Assembly: GCF_900100435.1 (NCBI RefSeq) | Contig: NZ_FNEX01000007.1 | Span: 53,503 to 117,502 of the forward strand | DNA: 64,000 bases | Source of the DNA: Pedobacter sp. ok626 | Lineage (GTDB): Bacteria > Bacteroidota > Bacteroidia > Sphingobacteriales > Sphingobacteriaceae | Reading direction: 5' to 3' | Shown: positions 27,190 through 36,524 of the stretch, in pieces | How the letters are laid out: each line of letters starts with the position of its first letter | Position numbering within the stretch: position 1 is the stretch's first letter | The notes under the pieces: generated by a model | The model's input: the letters and a program-made list of their open reading frames with translations, nothing else | Databases searched by the model: none | What the model was told of the DNA's origin: nothing | Program-made: the position numbers and the translations under genes

Positions 27190-29814
27190 ATGAGATTGAT
27201 TTGTCGTAGCTTTAAAGTTGTATTCTTTTTTATCCCCTTTTGTTTTTGTGTTGCATTAAAAAGTTATGCCCAATCCTATGGCTTGGGATTTTCAAGTTAT
27301 GAAAGCGTCCAGGATAAAAGAACTTCGCTTGATTTAAGTTCGAGTAAAACACTATGCTTTAACGGTAACTTCGAAATGGACTTTGATTTGGCCTTTTTCC
27401 CGAAGAGCCACTATTTTGGTTATATCTTCAGAATAATTGAAAATGATTTGCGTAATATCGACCTGGTTTACAATACCTCCGCCGAAAAAAAATACCCTTT
27501 TGACATTGTAGTAGGCGAAGCCCGTACAGGAATTTCTTTTAGTATTGATGCCAATAAGCTCTATGACCAATGGAACAAACTGCAGATAAAATTCGATTTT
27601 GACACCGACAGGATTATATTACATAGCGGTAAAAACATCTACATCAAAAAAGGATTACATCTTAAAAAGAACGCTTGTTATAAGATTTTCTTTGGAGTAA
27701 ACAGCTGCGATGCGTTTCGCAGTACCGATACCCCACCAATGAAGATTAGAAACATTCGGCTATTTGACGACGGGAGAATAAGGTATCAATGGCCATTAAA
27801 TGAAGCCAGTGGAACTATAGCTCATGAGATTATTACTCAAAACAACGGAGTGATTGTAAACCCTAAATGGGTTGCGGCGATGCATCATGAGTGGCAGGCT
27901 GTAAAAAGCTTTAAGATTAACGGGACAGCAAGTGTTGCGTTCGACTCCAATGCCGGAAAACTTTATCTCATCGCCACCGACTCCCTCTATACTTATTCGG
28001 TAAAAAACCTTGCTTGGGACAAAAATGCATATAGCAATGGAGAAATTATCCTTAACCGTGGCAACCAGGCTATTTACGACCGTTTTAGCAACAGCCTCTA
28101 CAGCTTTTATACCGATAAAATGTTTGTAAGCAAGTACGACCCTGTAACCAAAAGTTGGGACAAAAATTTTAAATCCGATCGAATAACCAGTTACTGGCAG
28201 GTAAACAAATTTATTTCGGCTGCAGATAGCTCACTGTATATTTTGAATGGTTATGGCCGCCTGAATTACAAAAAGCAGGTTCAACAGGCCAACCTTGTAA
28301 CGCGCAGCTGGGCCTTTGATAGCGTTAAAGGCGACTTTTATATGCCCCGCTACCTCGCGGCTTTAGGAACAAACGCTAATGCTGATACGGCCTATATTTT
28401 GGGAGGCTATGGTAGCAAAAGCGGCCAGCAGATCCTTAACCCAAAAAACACCTATGATATGATGCGCTTTGCGGTAAAAGATAAAGCGTTTAAAAAGCTT
28501 TTTGATTTAGCAGTCAAAGGTGAAGAATTCACGTTTGCCAACTCATTGGTAATTGATGACAAAACAAAGACCTATTACGGACTGGTATTTCCGCAACATA
28601 AATACAATTCATCGTTAAGGTTACTTTGCGGCTCATTAAATAATCCATCTTATGATTTAATTGGCGATAGCATACCTTATACCTTCCACGATATTCGTTC
28701 TTTTGCCGATTTATACTATTGTGCCGAGAGTAAAAAATTTATTGCAGTTACACTCTTGCGCGATGGCAAACAAACACAGGTAAATGTGTATTCGTTGTTG
28801 TCGCCACCTTACAACCCAGTTACACAGGCTGGTGTTAAGAGCAACGCCGATATTTTGCCATATATAGTTGGCACTTGCATTGTATTTTTTGGCGCTGTGA
28901 TGTCTATTAGCTTCAGTAGAAAACGTAAAAAGGCTGTGGTTAGCCTCAAGATAATACCTACTCAAATTGTTGAAGAGGAAAAGGCTGACATGATCCCCTC
29001 CATGGTGGAAAATGCTCCGAATCCTAAACCTAAGGATAGCATCCCCATAAAACCTACAACAAACCCCACAGCGTTTGATAATAAAATAGAATATAAGAAC
29101 ACCATTCTGCTATTTGGAGATCTTCAGGTTTTTGATGCGGAAGGCATCGAGGTAACCAAACATTTTTCACCTTTGATAAAGGAACTGTTTTTAATCATTC
29201 TGCTACACTCAGTTAGGTGGGGCCGGGGTTTAAGTTCCGAAAAACTGAATGAGATTTTATGGCATGATAAATCGGTGAAGAATGCTAGTAACAATCGTTC
29301 GGTAAATATTGCCAAGTTAAAAAACCTGCTTGATCGGTTAACCGGGTGTAGCCTATCAAAAGACACAGGCTACTGGAAGATTGATATCGATAATACTAAC
29401 ATCTATGTTGATTATTATAACTATTTGAGTATAGTAAAAGATAAAAAAGACCTTAGCCATCAGAAGATAAAAAACCTGTCGGCTATCACGCTAAGAGGCA
29501 ATTTTTTGTCGAACATTGAGTATGAATGGCTCGATGCGTTTAAATCAGAAATATCTAATGAAGTAATAGATACCTTTCTCCATTTCGCCCATTTAGAAAA
29601 AACAGCCCATGAGCCGGAATTTTTAATTGAACTGGCCAATTACATATTTTATTTCGACCAAGTAAATGAAGAAGCCATGACCCTGAAGTGTAATGCACTC
29701 GTTAGCCTTGGTAAACACTCGTTAGCTAAACAGGCCTTTGAAAATTTTAGCAGAGATTATAAAGCCATTTACGGCGAGGAATTCAAGCGCGGATTTCAAA
29801 ACATCCTCGAATAA
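27190..29814 (+). CDS. Trans-envelope regulator: LamG-like and Kelch-like sensor, membrane helix, SARP/BTAD-like DNA-binding domain
   Basis: 874 residues. Signal peptide to about residue 27 (ALKSYAQ). Residues about 30-210 look like a LamG/concanavalin fold ending in IRYQWPLNEASGTIAHE. Residues about 230-545 are Kelch-like propeller blades (KLYLIATDSLYTYSVK, ADTAYILGGYGSKSGQ). One helix at about 556-576 (PYIVGTCIVFFGAVMSI) with a following KRKKA stop-transfer signal. A 60-residue proline/lysine linker leads to a winged-helix domain at about 642-732 (LFGDLQVFDAEG, LSSEKLNEILWHD, NRSVNIAKLKNLLDRL, DTGYWKID), the OmpR/SARP trans_reg_C pattern, then a helical BTAD/TPR-like tail. It probably senses a glycan outside and binds DNA inside without phosphorelay. 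It lies between the enzymes and the susCD operon, where a PUL regulator is expected. Domain order is seen; function is inferred. Confidence 0.75.
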   Translation: MRLICRSFKVVFFFIPFCFCVALKSYAQSYGLGFSSYESVQDKRTSLDLSSSKTLCFNGNFEMDFDLAFFPKSHYFGYIFRIIENDLRNIDLVYNTSAEKKYPFDIVVGEARTGISFSIDANKLYDQWNKLQIKFDFDTDRIILHSGKNIYIKKGLHLKKNACYKIFFGVNSCDAFRSTDTPPMKIRNIRLFDDGRIRYQWPLNEASGTIAHEIITQNNGVIVNPKWVAAMHHEWQAVKSFKINGTASVAFDSNAGKLYLIATDSLYTYSVKNLAWDKNAYSNGEIILNRGNQAIYDRFSNSLYSFYTDKMFVSKYDPVTKSWDKNFKSDRITSYWQVNKFISAADSSLYILNGYGRLNYKKQVQQANLVTRSWAFDSVKGDFYMPRYLAALGTNANADTAYILGGYGSKSGQQILNPKNTYDMMRFAVKDKAFKKLFDLAVKGEEFTFANSLVIDDKTKTYYGLVFPQHKYNSSLRLLCGSLNNPSYDLIGDSIPYTFHDIRSFADLYYCAESKKFIAVTLLRDGKQTQVNVYSLLSPPYNPVTQAGVKSNADILPYIVGTCIVFFGAVMSISFSRKRKKAVVSLKIIPTQIVEEEKADMIPSMVENAPNPKPKDSIPIKPTTNPTAFDNKIEYKNTILLFGDLQVFDAEGIEVTKHFSPLIKELFLIILLHSVRWGRGLSSEKLNEILWHDKSVKNASNNRSVNIAKLKNLLDRLTGCSLSKDTGYWKIDIDNTNIYVDYYNYLSIVKDKKDLSHQKIKNLSAITLRGNFLSNIEYEWLDAFKSEISNEVIDTFLHFAHLEKTAHEPEFLIELANYIFYFDQVNEEAMTLKCNALVSLGKHSLAKQAFENFSRDYKAIYGEEFKRGFQNILE

Positions 29815-29848
29815 GCAAGCTACCTGCTATAGGTAACTTAATTAAATT

Positions 29849-29881
29849 AAATGGCGGCAGCAGAAATTGCTACCACCATTT
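29849..29881. terminator. Hairpin between convergent genes
   Basis: AAATGGCGGCAGCA (29849-29862), GAAA loop, TTGCTACCACCATTT (29867-29881), pairing along 13-14 positions with two G-U pairs. It lies between the regulator stop and the DUF3823 stop. There is no long T-run on either side, so termination strength is uncertain. Confidence 0.5.
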
Positions 29882-29886
29882 AGTTG

Positions 29887-30711
29887 TTATTTAGGTATGT
29901 TCACCAATTTTGGTGCATTGTAATTGTAACGTTTGTTCACATTATCTGCCGTTCGGACACCAACCCTAACGTAGTACTGCCTGTCGGCACCTAAGGGGGC
30001 TTTTGTTGTTATACTAACTGTTCTGCCTAAATCGGGGTTGCCACTACCCCCATAAAGTATTCCGTTAACCGGCACAGTGGTACTGGTATAAGGAGCAACA
30101 GTATAATTTAGCTGCTGTGAAAGCAGGTTATTAAAGCTGTTGTTTCCAACCAGATCGGTAGTACCTACATACAAATAAGCATCGGTTACACTAAACTGGC
30201 GGCTTACATCAGTTGTGCCACGTGTAAACCTCACTTGTACGGTAACTGTTTTATCCGCATTTACCACAGGTTCTGCAACCCATTCAACTTTTAAAAACGG
30301 ATCCACGGTGAAGTTTACGTTGGTGGTCCCACCTTTTATATCAACGGTTTTACTACCATTGTCAACTTCCAAACCCGTTGTTGAGCTGGTATAAACCAAC
30401 GGTACAAAAGGCCCGCCCGACGGATAAATTCTGTACCTGCCTGTAAATACTTTGGTGTTAATATAAGTGCCATCGCGCTGCACGTTATAATCCTGACTGG
30501 TAACTCCTTCCCCATTGTTCCAGCTTAGCTCCCATACCCTTATAAATGTATTGCTTGTGCCTGCTTCGGTTTGCAAGGGTTGGCCAGTACTCGAGTCGAT
30601 GATCGCACCGCTAAGTATTTGGTCGGGACCAGGATAAATATCATCTTTAATACAGGATGATAGCATCGATATTACCATAAAGGCCATTATTGGATATATT
30701 ATTTTTTTCAT
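29887..30711 (-). CDS. DUF3823 lipoprotein of the mannose PUL
   Basis: 274 residues with a lipoprotein signal ending in SMLSSC. The pattern DDIYPGPDQILSGAIIDSSTG followed by WNNGEG and a second beta domain (FLKVEWVAEPV ... VRFTR) fits the DUF3823 family. Those proteins follow susD in many Bacteroidota PULs and are thought to be surface glycan-binding lipoproteins, comparable to SusE. It lies 36 bp behind susD, at the end of a susC-susD-DUF3823 operon, and converges on the membrane regulator gene. Binding function is inferred from position. Confidence 0.8.
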   Translation of the reverse strand: MKKIIYPIMAFMVISMLSSCIKDDIYPGPDQILSGAIIDSSTGQPLQTEAGTSNTFIRVWELSWNNGEGVTSQDYNVQRDGTYINTKVFTGRYRIYPSGGPFVPLVYTSSTTGLEVDNGSKTVDIKGGTTNVNFTVDPFLKVEWVAEPVVNADKTVTVQVRFTRGTTDVSRQFSVTDAYLYVGTTDLVGNNSFNNLLSQQLNYTVAPYTSTTVPVNGILYGGSGNPDLGRTVSITTKAPLGADRQYYVRVGVRTADNVNKRYNYNAPKLVNIPK

Positions 30712-30747
30712 GTTATTATCTCTTTTGAAAATTTGTTGCAGACCTAG

Positions 30748-32718
30748 TTAAGGGGTATTTTGGTCTAAAGCTGGATTTGTTCTGTTAAGTTCGCTTGACG
30801 GCAACGACTCGTAGTATGCCTTAGGGCCAAATGTGAACTGCACGTTTTTCTCCGACTTACGTTTATCGAAAATATAATTGCCGCTGTCTCTCACATATAT
30901 TGGGTTTAATACAAACCAAACCCTGTTCTGAATTTCGGCATCACCAATTCTCCAGCGTCTAACGTCCCAATAAATTTTGTTCTCGAAAGCAAGTTCTTTA
31001 CGTCTTTCTTTCCTTACAATATTAATATCATTTAAACTGGCGGCCGATGTTAACAGATTAGCCCCGGCTCTTGTACGAATGGCATTGATCTGTGTATATG
31101 CATCGATTAGGTAGCTGGTACCCTGATCAGAAGTAGCAATACCTGCCAAAATCAATTCGTAAGCGGCCTCGGCACGATTTAGCAGGACTTCGGCATAGCG
31201 CAATTCAACCCATGGTTGTACGCAAGAGGACTGGGTGATTTGTGATGCAGTTTTGCTTTCATCCAAATATTTACGTTGGAAGAAACCGGTCATGGTACCT
31301 GCATCCCGGCTTCCATATATACCACTTAGGCCTCCTGAGGCCAATTTTCCGGTAGGGGTGTAAGCTGTAACAGGCACATTAACTACCGGGTTTCCCAACT
31401 TATCGGTTGATGCAGTCATTACGGCCGTAACTGCACTCGAACTGGTATAAGGATTAGTGACAACAGGGTAAGGTTCAATACTACCCGCGAAAGGCGATAT
31501 ACCTGCCGCACTGCTACCTGTGTAGATTCCACGGCGTATATCAATAACCTGATTTTTAAACGTAGCACCCGGAACCAGTATACTACCTAATAAGCGTGGC
31601 TCAGCATTGGCAAAAAAGCTGTAAATAGTAGGATACTGTGCAAATTTGCCTGTGGTTTGGTCAATTGTTTTTAAAGAGCCATCGGCGTTCCTTGGTAAAC
31701 CATCGTAAAGTTCAACAAGATCAAGTGTTGGATCATGGTAAGAACTAAAACCCAGCGGACTTTGCATCTGAACAGGAACCGCGTAAACGTCAAAAGCATG
31801 CGCTGAGTTGGTCAGGCTGTATTCCTTTACCAGCATCGATTCCTTGTTTGCGGGACTCACATCAAAAAACAAGTTGTAAAAGTTAACGGCTTTATCGGGC
31901 ACCTGATTGTAGAGCGCATAAGGACCATTTGCTACAAATAAGGCAGCATTATAACTCTGTTTAAAATAGCGTACAGCCTCAGTAGCCGGGATACCTATAA
32001 TACGCTTATCACCTACGGTAGATGTTTGGATAAGCTTATTATATTTTGCAATAGACCCTGCATATAACGCGGTGCGCGACAATATTCCTGCTGCCACATA
32101 TTTATTAACTCTGCCCCTGTTTTCGCTTGTAGCAGGCAATAAGGTCATCGCTGCCGTAAGTTCAGCATTTATAAAATCCCAGGTTTCCTGCTCTGAACTT
32201 CTTTGCATAGTTACAGACTCTTCAGGGGTAAGCACTGAGACTACCAGGGGTACACCACCATATCTTTTAGCTAGTGCGTAATATGTGTATGCCCTTAAAA
32301 AACGTGCTTCGCCTAACCAACCATTAACTTGCTCGGTGGTAAAGTTTGATGAATACTGCGGTAATGTGGCTATAAAATAATTGGCATTGCGAATGAGGGC
32401 GTACGCGTCCGCCCAATACCCCGATGAACGGTTCATGTCTCCGCTTGTCAGGTTTTTGTTAAATAGCTCACCGGTAAATACATTAACATTCAAAATACTA
32501 TTAACGGTGTTGAAAGAAGGGTTTGAGCCTGCGCCATTCCCATACTTAAAATCCTCTATAGGAAGACTGGTATATAAGTTAGCCATGTAGGCTGCTATGC
32601 CCGATGCGCCTTTAAACACATCGGCATCAGACACCAAACTAACAGGTGCAACATCTAACTTGTTGCAGGCCGTTGTCAGTAAATATAATACTGCAAATAA
32701 AAACAAGTTCTTTTTCAT
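30748..32718 (-). CDS. RagB/SusD-family nutrient-binding outer-membrane lipoprotein
   Basis: 656 residues with a lipobox (LYLLTTAC). SusD features: TPR-like helical text GWLGEARFLRAYTYYALAKRYGGVPLV, the mid-protein LRYAEVLLNRAEAAYE-type motif (ELRYAEVLLNRAE), and NIVRKERRKELAFENKIYWDVRRW near the C-terminus. It forms the lid of the SusC channel and captures the ligand. It lies 12 bp behind its susC, so the two are co-translated. It is longer than a typical 500-residue SusD because of extra loops at about 400-450 (SAVTAVMTASTDKLG). Confidence 0.95.
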   Translation of the reverse strand: MKKNLFLFAVLYLLTTACNKLDVAPVSLVSDADVFKGASGIAAYMANLYTSLPIEDFKYGNGAGSNPSFNTVNSILNVNVFTGELFNKNLTSGDMNRSSGYWADAYALIRNANYFIATLPQYSSNFTTEQVNGWLGEARFLRAYTYYALAKRYGGVPLVVSVLTPEESVTMQRSSEQETWDFINAELTAAMTLLPATSENRGRVNKYVAAGILSRTALYAGSIAKYNKLIQTSTVGDKRIIGIPATEAVRYFKQSYNAALFVANGPYALYNQVPDKAVNFYNLFFDVSPANKESMLVKEYSLTNSAHAFDVYAVPVQMQSPLGFSSYHDPTLDLVELYDGLPRNADGSLKTIDQTTGKFAQYPTIYSFFANAEPRLLGSILVPGATFKNQVIDIRRGIYTGSSAAGISPFAGSIEPYPVVTNPYTSSSAVTAVMTASTDKLGNPVVNVPVTAYTPTGKLASGGLSGIYGSRDAGTMTGFFQRKYLDESKTASQITQSSCVQPWVELRYAEVLLNRAEAAYELILAGIATSDQGTSYLIDAYTQINAIRTRAGANLLTSAASLNDINIVRKERRKELAFENKIYWDVRRWRIGDAEIQNRVWFVLNPIYVRDSGNYIFDKRKSEKNVQFTFGPKAYYESLPSSELNRTNPALDQNTP

Positions 32719-32730
32719 TTTCTCATTTAA

Positions 32731-35700
32731 TTAAAAGGTTACGTTTACACCGAGGTTATATGTTTTGTTCAAAGGGTATTCGTTTGAGCGGTTGGTGTTT
32801 GGGTGTTCGGGGTCATAATTTTTAAGTCCGGTTACAGTGAACAGGTTGTAACCATTCCCATATATTCTTGCTTTTTGAACACCCACTATTTTACTCCATT
32901 TTACTGGTATCGTATAGCCTATCTCTAAGCTTTTGAGGCGCATATACGACGCATCTTGCTGATTGTATACTGATGAGGCGTTCGGGTTGGTACCCGATGT
33001 TGAATAATAGCCCGGAATGTACTGGGTATGTGGATCAAACATGTCGGCATTTGGGTCTACAGGGCGCCATCTGTCTAAGAAATAGCTAAACGCGTTATCA
33101 TTAAACTGCAAAGGGGTTAACGAGGCGTCATTATAACCGATCGTTCTGCCCGCAGCGCCTTGAAATAACATGTTCAAATCAAAGTTTTGATAATTAAGCG
33201 CGATGGTTAAGCCCATATTCACCAATGGTATGCTACCGGTGGTTCCAATGATGTACTGATCGCGCGAATCGAACGTACCATCACCGTTCCAGTCCAGGTA
33301 TCTATAATCGCCGGGGAGTAAATTCAGGTTACCGCTGCCATAGTTTACTTTCTCGTTGTAGATATCGCTGAACGAGTTAAAACGGCCATTGCTTCCGTAG
33401 CCCAGCAAAATGTCGTTGTACCTGTTTTGATTTGTGGTTGCCAACCAGTTAGCATACGAGTTTCCTGATGTTCCGCGTACTACCGAAACGTTTTTAGTAC
33501 GGGTAACTGATGCATTTCCTGTTATAAAAATTCCAAGATTACCAATTCTGTTGCGGTGGGTGAACTGAATATCAACACCATTAGTTTGATTGCTGTTTAA
33601 GTTTTGTTGTGACAATGCGGCCCCTAATAACGATGGATAAGCTGATGTTGGTGCTGCAAGTATACCTTTCCGTTGTCTTTGAAATACATCAACCGAAAAA
33701 CCAAACAGTCCTTTCCAAAAGTCGGCATCTAGACCAATGTTTATGGTGTGTATAGTTTCCCACGTAGCAGCTGTATTAGGGATCTCTCTAAAGCCGATAT
33801 CTTTTACATATGTACCGTCAAAAACATAACCTTGGCCCTTACCTGTTACACTGCTTCCGGTTCCCGGGTAATCATATGCGGTTAAAAACTGGTAATCGAC
33901 ATTGCTGGCATTACCGGTTTGACCGTAAGAGGCGCGCAATTTCAGGTTATTGATAAACGAAAGTGAGCTATGGTTTTTAACAAAACCCTCTTCTGAGATG
34001 CGCCATGCAGCAGTTGCACCTGGAAAGAATCCAAACCTACGGCTTGGCGAAAAGTTAGATGACCCATCTCGCCGGCCTGTTGCATCAAGCAGGTATTTTC
34101 CTTTGTAGTCGTAGTGCAGTATACCGATTAGGCTTCTGGTGGCACTGTTAGTAGGGAAATCGCCGCCAACCTGCTGTGTATAGGATTGGCTGCCTATCGT
34201 TACATCACCACCTGCTGCCAACTGGTCGAGCGTGCTGATGGCAACAAACTTACGGCCCGAGAAGCCAAAAGTCCGCATGGTTCCTTCTTCATATAAAACA
34301 GAGCCGCTAACAGTATGTTTTTCTTTAATAGTACGGTTATAGTTTAACGAAAACTGCATTAAAGTATTTGGTGCCGTATTGTAATACTGCGAAACCACCG
34401 AAGGATTGTTTTGCTGCGAAATCATATAAGCTACGCTACCATCACTTTGCGGAACTGCCTGATAAAGGTCGAACTGTCTGTTAAAAGACTTATTATCATC
34501 AACAACATTATCATAACTATATAAACCTTTTACTTTTAAACCAGGAATAAACGGGACATTGTAAATAAGATCGAACGATGATTGCAAAGTTTTCTTATTA
34601 TTGTTACGATAACCAACAATATCCAGGTCACTGTAGGCAACGGCGTTAAAACCATGGTCGCCAAAGTTGTTCAGGTGATTACCTGGATCGCCAGCATACG
34701 AAGGGTAAATTGGCGGATTACGGTATACGCTGTTAAACATCACCTGAAAATCCTGGGTAGGATAACGTCTGGTATCAGCAATATAGTTGAGATTCACGTT
34801 GGCAGTTAACCCCTTCGTGATATTGGCGGTAAGGTTTGTCCTGAAACTATATTTATTATACGTTTCTGCATTAGTTCTATAAAAGCTAGATTGGTTTACA
34901 TATCCAGCTCCTATATAATAAGTTACTTTCTCTGTGCCTCCAGTTAGCGCAATATTACCCTGTTTTTGAGGCGCGTTTAGCCTGAAGGTTTCTGCAAACC
35001 AATCGGTGCTTTTTTTGGTGCCTCCTGGAGTAAATTCGGCTATCTGCGCATCGGTATAAGTTTTAACTGGGGCTGTGAGGCTGCGCATTGATTTTTCATT
35101 GATCAATGTCATATATTGCACTGCATCCAAAGGTGTTTGCACGCCTGCTGCATGTTGTATACCCTGATAATAGCTTAAAGAAATTTGCGAAGTACCGGCT
35201 TTACCTTTTTTAGTAGTAATCAATACGACACCATTTCCCGCGCGCACACCATATACAGCCGCCGATGCATCTTTTAACACTGATATGCTTTCAATATCAT
35301 TTGGATCAAGGCGTTCAATAGTGGGACGCGGCACACCATCAACAATAAACAATGGAGTACCAAAGCCCCTGATATCGAAATTGTTGTTAAAGTTCCCTGG
35401 TTCTGAAGTATTTTGCACTATACGTACACCTGGTATTTTACCGGTAAGCATATTTGACAAACTCTGGCTTTTGGTTGTTTCAATTTCGGCCCCCGTAATA
35501 CTTGCTACCGCTCCTGTAAGCGATACCTTTTTTTGTGTGCCGTAACCAACTACCACAATTTCGTTAAGTCCGCCTGTTTTTGCACTAAGTTGCACGTTAA
35601 CAATTGTTTGACCGGCAATTTTAATTTCTTTGGTTTCATAGCCAACACTTGAAAAAATAAGTGTCGAGTTTGGATTATTTACATTTAACTTATATTGGCC

Positions 35701-35997
35701 TGCAGCATCGGTAACAACACCATTTTTTATGCCTTTTTCAACCACAGTTGCACCAGGTATTGGACTGCCGGTTTCGTCAGTAACTATGCCGGACAATGAT
35801 AGTTTTTTATAAATATCATTATAAGTTGATAAATCACTTCCTATGTCACTTGTTACGGTGTTAATTTTTAAGTTCGGATGCTTGGCAAATGGGGCTGCAT
35901 TAGCCCTTTCAAGCACAATAAAGAGTAATACAAGCAGGATTTTAGAGGCAGGGAGCCGCTTTATCCTGCACGTGAGTGCAGTAAAATTTTTATACAT
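32731..35997 (-). CDS. SusC/RagA-family TonB-dependent outer-membrane receptor
   Basis: 1088 residues from the ATG at 35997; the frame runs on to a TTG at 36030, which is less likely. Signal peptide (KILLVLLFIVLERANA|AP), a carboxypeptidase-like domain (LSGIVTDETGSPIPGATVVE), then the plug with IVVVGYGTQKKVSLTGAVA, PLFIVDGVPRP, SVLKDASAAVYGVRAGNG and VLITTKKGKAG, and a full barrel ending in GVNVTF. There is no STN domain. It is the first gene of the susC-susD-DUF3823 operon. The paired enzymes (GH92, GH2) suggest alpha-mannan or N-glycan fragments as cargo. A 7-bp inverted repeat lies just upstream. Confidence 0.96.
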   Translation of the reverse strand: MYKNFTALTCRIKRLPASKILLVLLFIVLERANAAPFAKHPNLKINTVTSDIGSDLSTYNDIYKKLSLSGIVTDETGSPIPGATVVEKGIKNGVVTDAAGQYKLNVNNPNSTLIFSSVGYETKEIKIAGQTIVNVQLSAKTGGLNEIVVVGYGTQKKVSLTGAVASITGAEIETTKSQSLSNMLTGKIPGVRIVQNTSEPGNFNNNFDIRGFGTPLFIVDGVPRPTIERLDPNDIESISVLKDASAAVYGVRAGNGVVLITTKKGKAGTSQISLSYYQGIQHAAGVQTPLDAVQYMTLINEKSMRSLTAPVKTYTDAQIAEFTPGGTKKSTDWFAETFRLNAPQKQGNIALTGGTEKVTYYIGAGYVNQSSFYRTNAETYNKYSFRTNLTANITKGLTANVNLNYIADTRRYPTQDFQVMFNSVYRNPPIYPSYAGDPGNHLNNFGDHGFNAVAYSDLDIVGYRNNNKKTLQSSFDLIYNVPFIPGLKVKGLYSYDNVVDDNKSFNRQFDLYQAVPQSDGSVAYMISQQNNPSVVSQYYNTAPNTLMQFSLNYNRTIKEKHTVSGSVLYEEGTMRTFGFSGRKFVAISTLDQLAAGGDVTIGSQSYTQQVGGDFPTNSATRSLIGILHYDYKGKYLLDATGRRDGSSNFSPSRRFGFFPGATAAWRISEEGFVKNHSSLSFINNLKLRASYGQTGNASNVDYQFLTAYDYPGTGSSVTGKGQGYVFDGTYVKDIGFREIPNTAATWETIHTINIGLDADFWKGLFGFSVDVFQRQRKGILAAPTSAYPSLLGAALSQQNLNSNQTNGVDIQFTHRNRIGNLGIFITGNASVTRTKNVSVVRGTSGNSYANWLATTNQNRYNDILLGYGSNGRFNSFSDIYNEKVNYGSGNLNLLPGDYRYLDWNGDGTFDSRDQYIIGTTGSIPLVNMGLTIALNYQNFDLNMLFQGAAGRTIGYNDASLTPLQFNDNAFSYFLDRWRPVDPNADMFDPHTQYIPGYYSTSGTNPNASSVYNQQDASYMRLKSLEIGYTIPVKWSKIVGVQKARIYGNGYNLFTVTGLKNYDPEHPNTNRSNEYPLNKTYNLGVNVTF

Positions 35998-36059
35998 TTG
36001 AATTGGGTTAAAATAATTGGGGAATCTCAATTAACTGTTATCCGATAGCTAACTATGGC

Positions 36060-36079
36060 TACCATTTCCGCGAATGGTA
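36060..36079. promoter_or_regulatory. Perfect inverted repeat upstream of susC, candidate operator
   Basis: TACCATT (36060-36066), TCCGCG spacer, AATGGTA (36073-36079), 63 bp before the susC ATG at 35997. Position and symmetry suit a dimeric regulator; the membrane SARP-like protein of this locus is the obvious candidate but the link is untested. Confidence 0.4.
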
Positions 36080-36512
36080 CGAACATTCCCGGTTTTATAT
36101 TTTACTTAATATTGCTTGGCTATAATAATCCTCCTTTCTTTCACTATAAATGCATTTTTTATCGTTTTAACAACAAGCTAAAGCACATATTTTGAGCTTC
36201 GTCGTAATTCATTGGAAAATTAGCGTACCCCCACTAATAATTGCTTAATTTTTCATTAACAGGTTAAGAATGTGATAAGAGATAATAATATCTTAATATC
36301 AGCGTAGAATATTTGAGTTGCGACCTTTGAGTGGACAGTAGGTTACATCAGGAAAATTCTTATAGTCTCCAAAATACATAGTCTTTCTTTGCTACATTGT
36401 TTAACAAAACACGAAATGTCCACGTTAAAGGCAATAAGATCATAAAGAATGAGGGATAGCAATGGTCTCTGAGTAAAGAAATTTCTTCGGTACAGAAATC
36501 ATTTTTATACCT

Positions 36513-36520
36513 TACTTTTG
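36513..36520 (+). promoter_or_regulatory. TAnnTTTG box next to the hemW start
   Basis: TACTTTTG matches the -7 box exactly and ends 4 bp before the ATG at 36525. No clear -33 TTG was found. If used, the transcript would be leaderless or nearly so. Confidence 0.3.
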
Positions 36521-36524
36521 TCAA

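Larger units (their letters stand above)
35998..36524. other. Long divergent intergenic region between susC and hemW
   Basis: About 530 bp without a credible gene; the only frame crossing it is an antisense shadow of the hemW start. It is AT-rich and must hold the promoter of the susC operon (minus) and of hemW (plus). A 7-bp dyad near susC and a TAnnTTTG box near hemW are listed separately. I see no RNA gene or repeat in the middle part. Confidence 0.7.
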
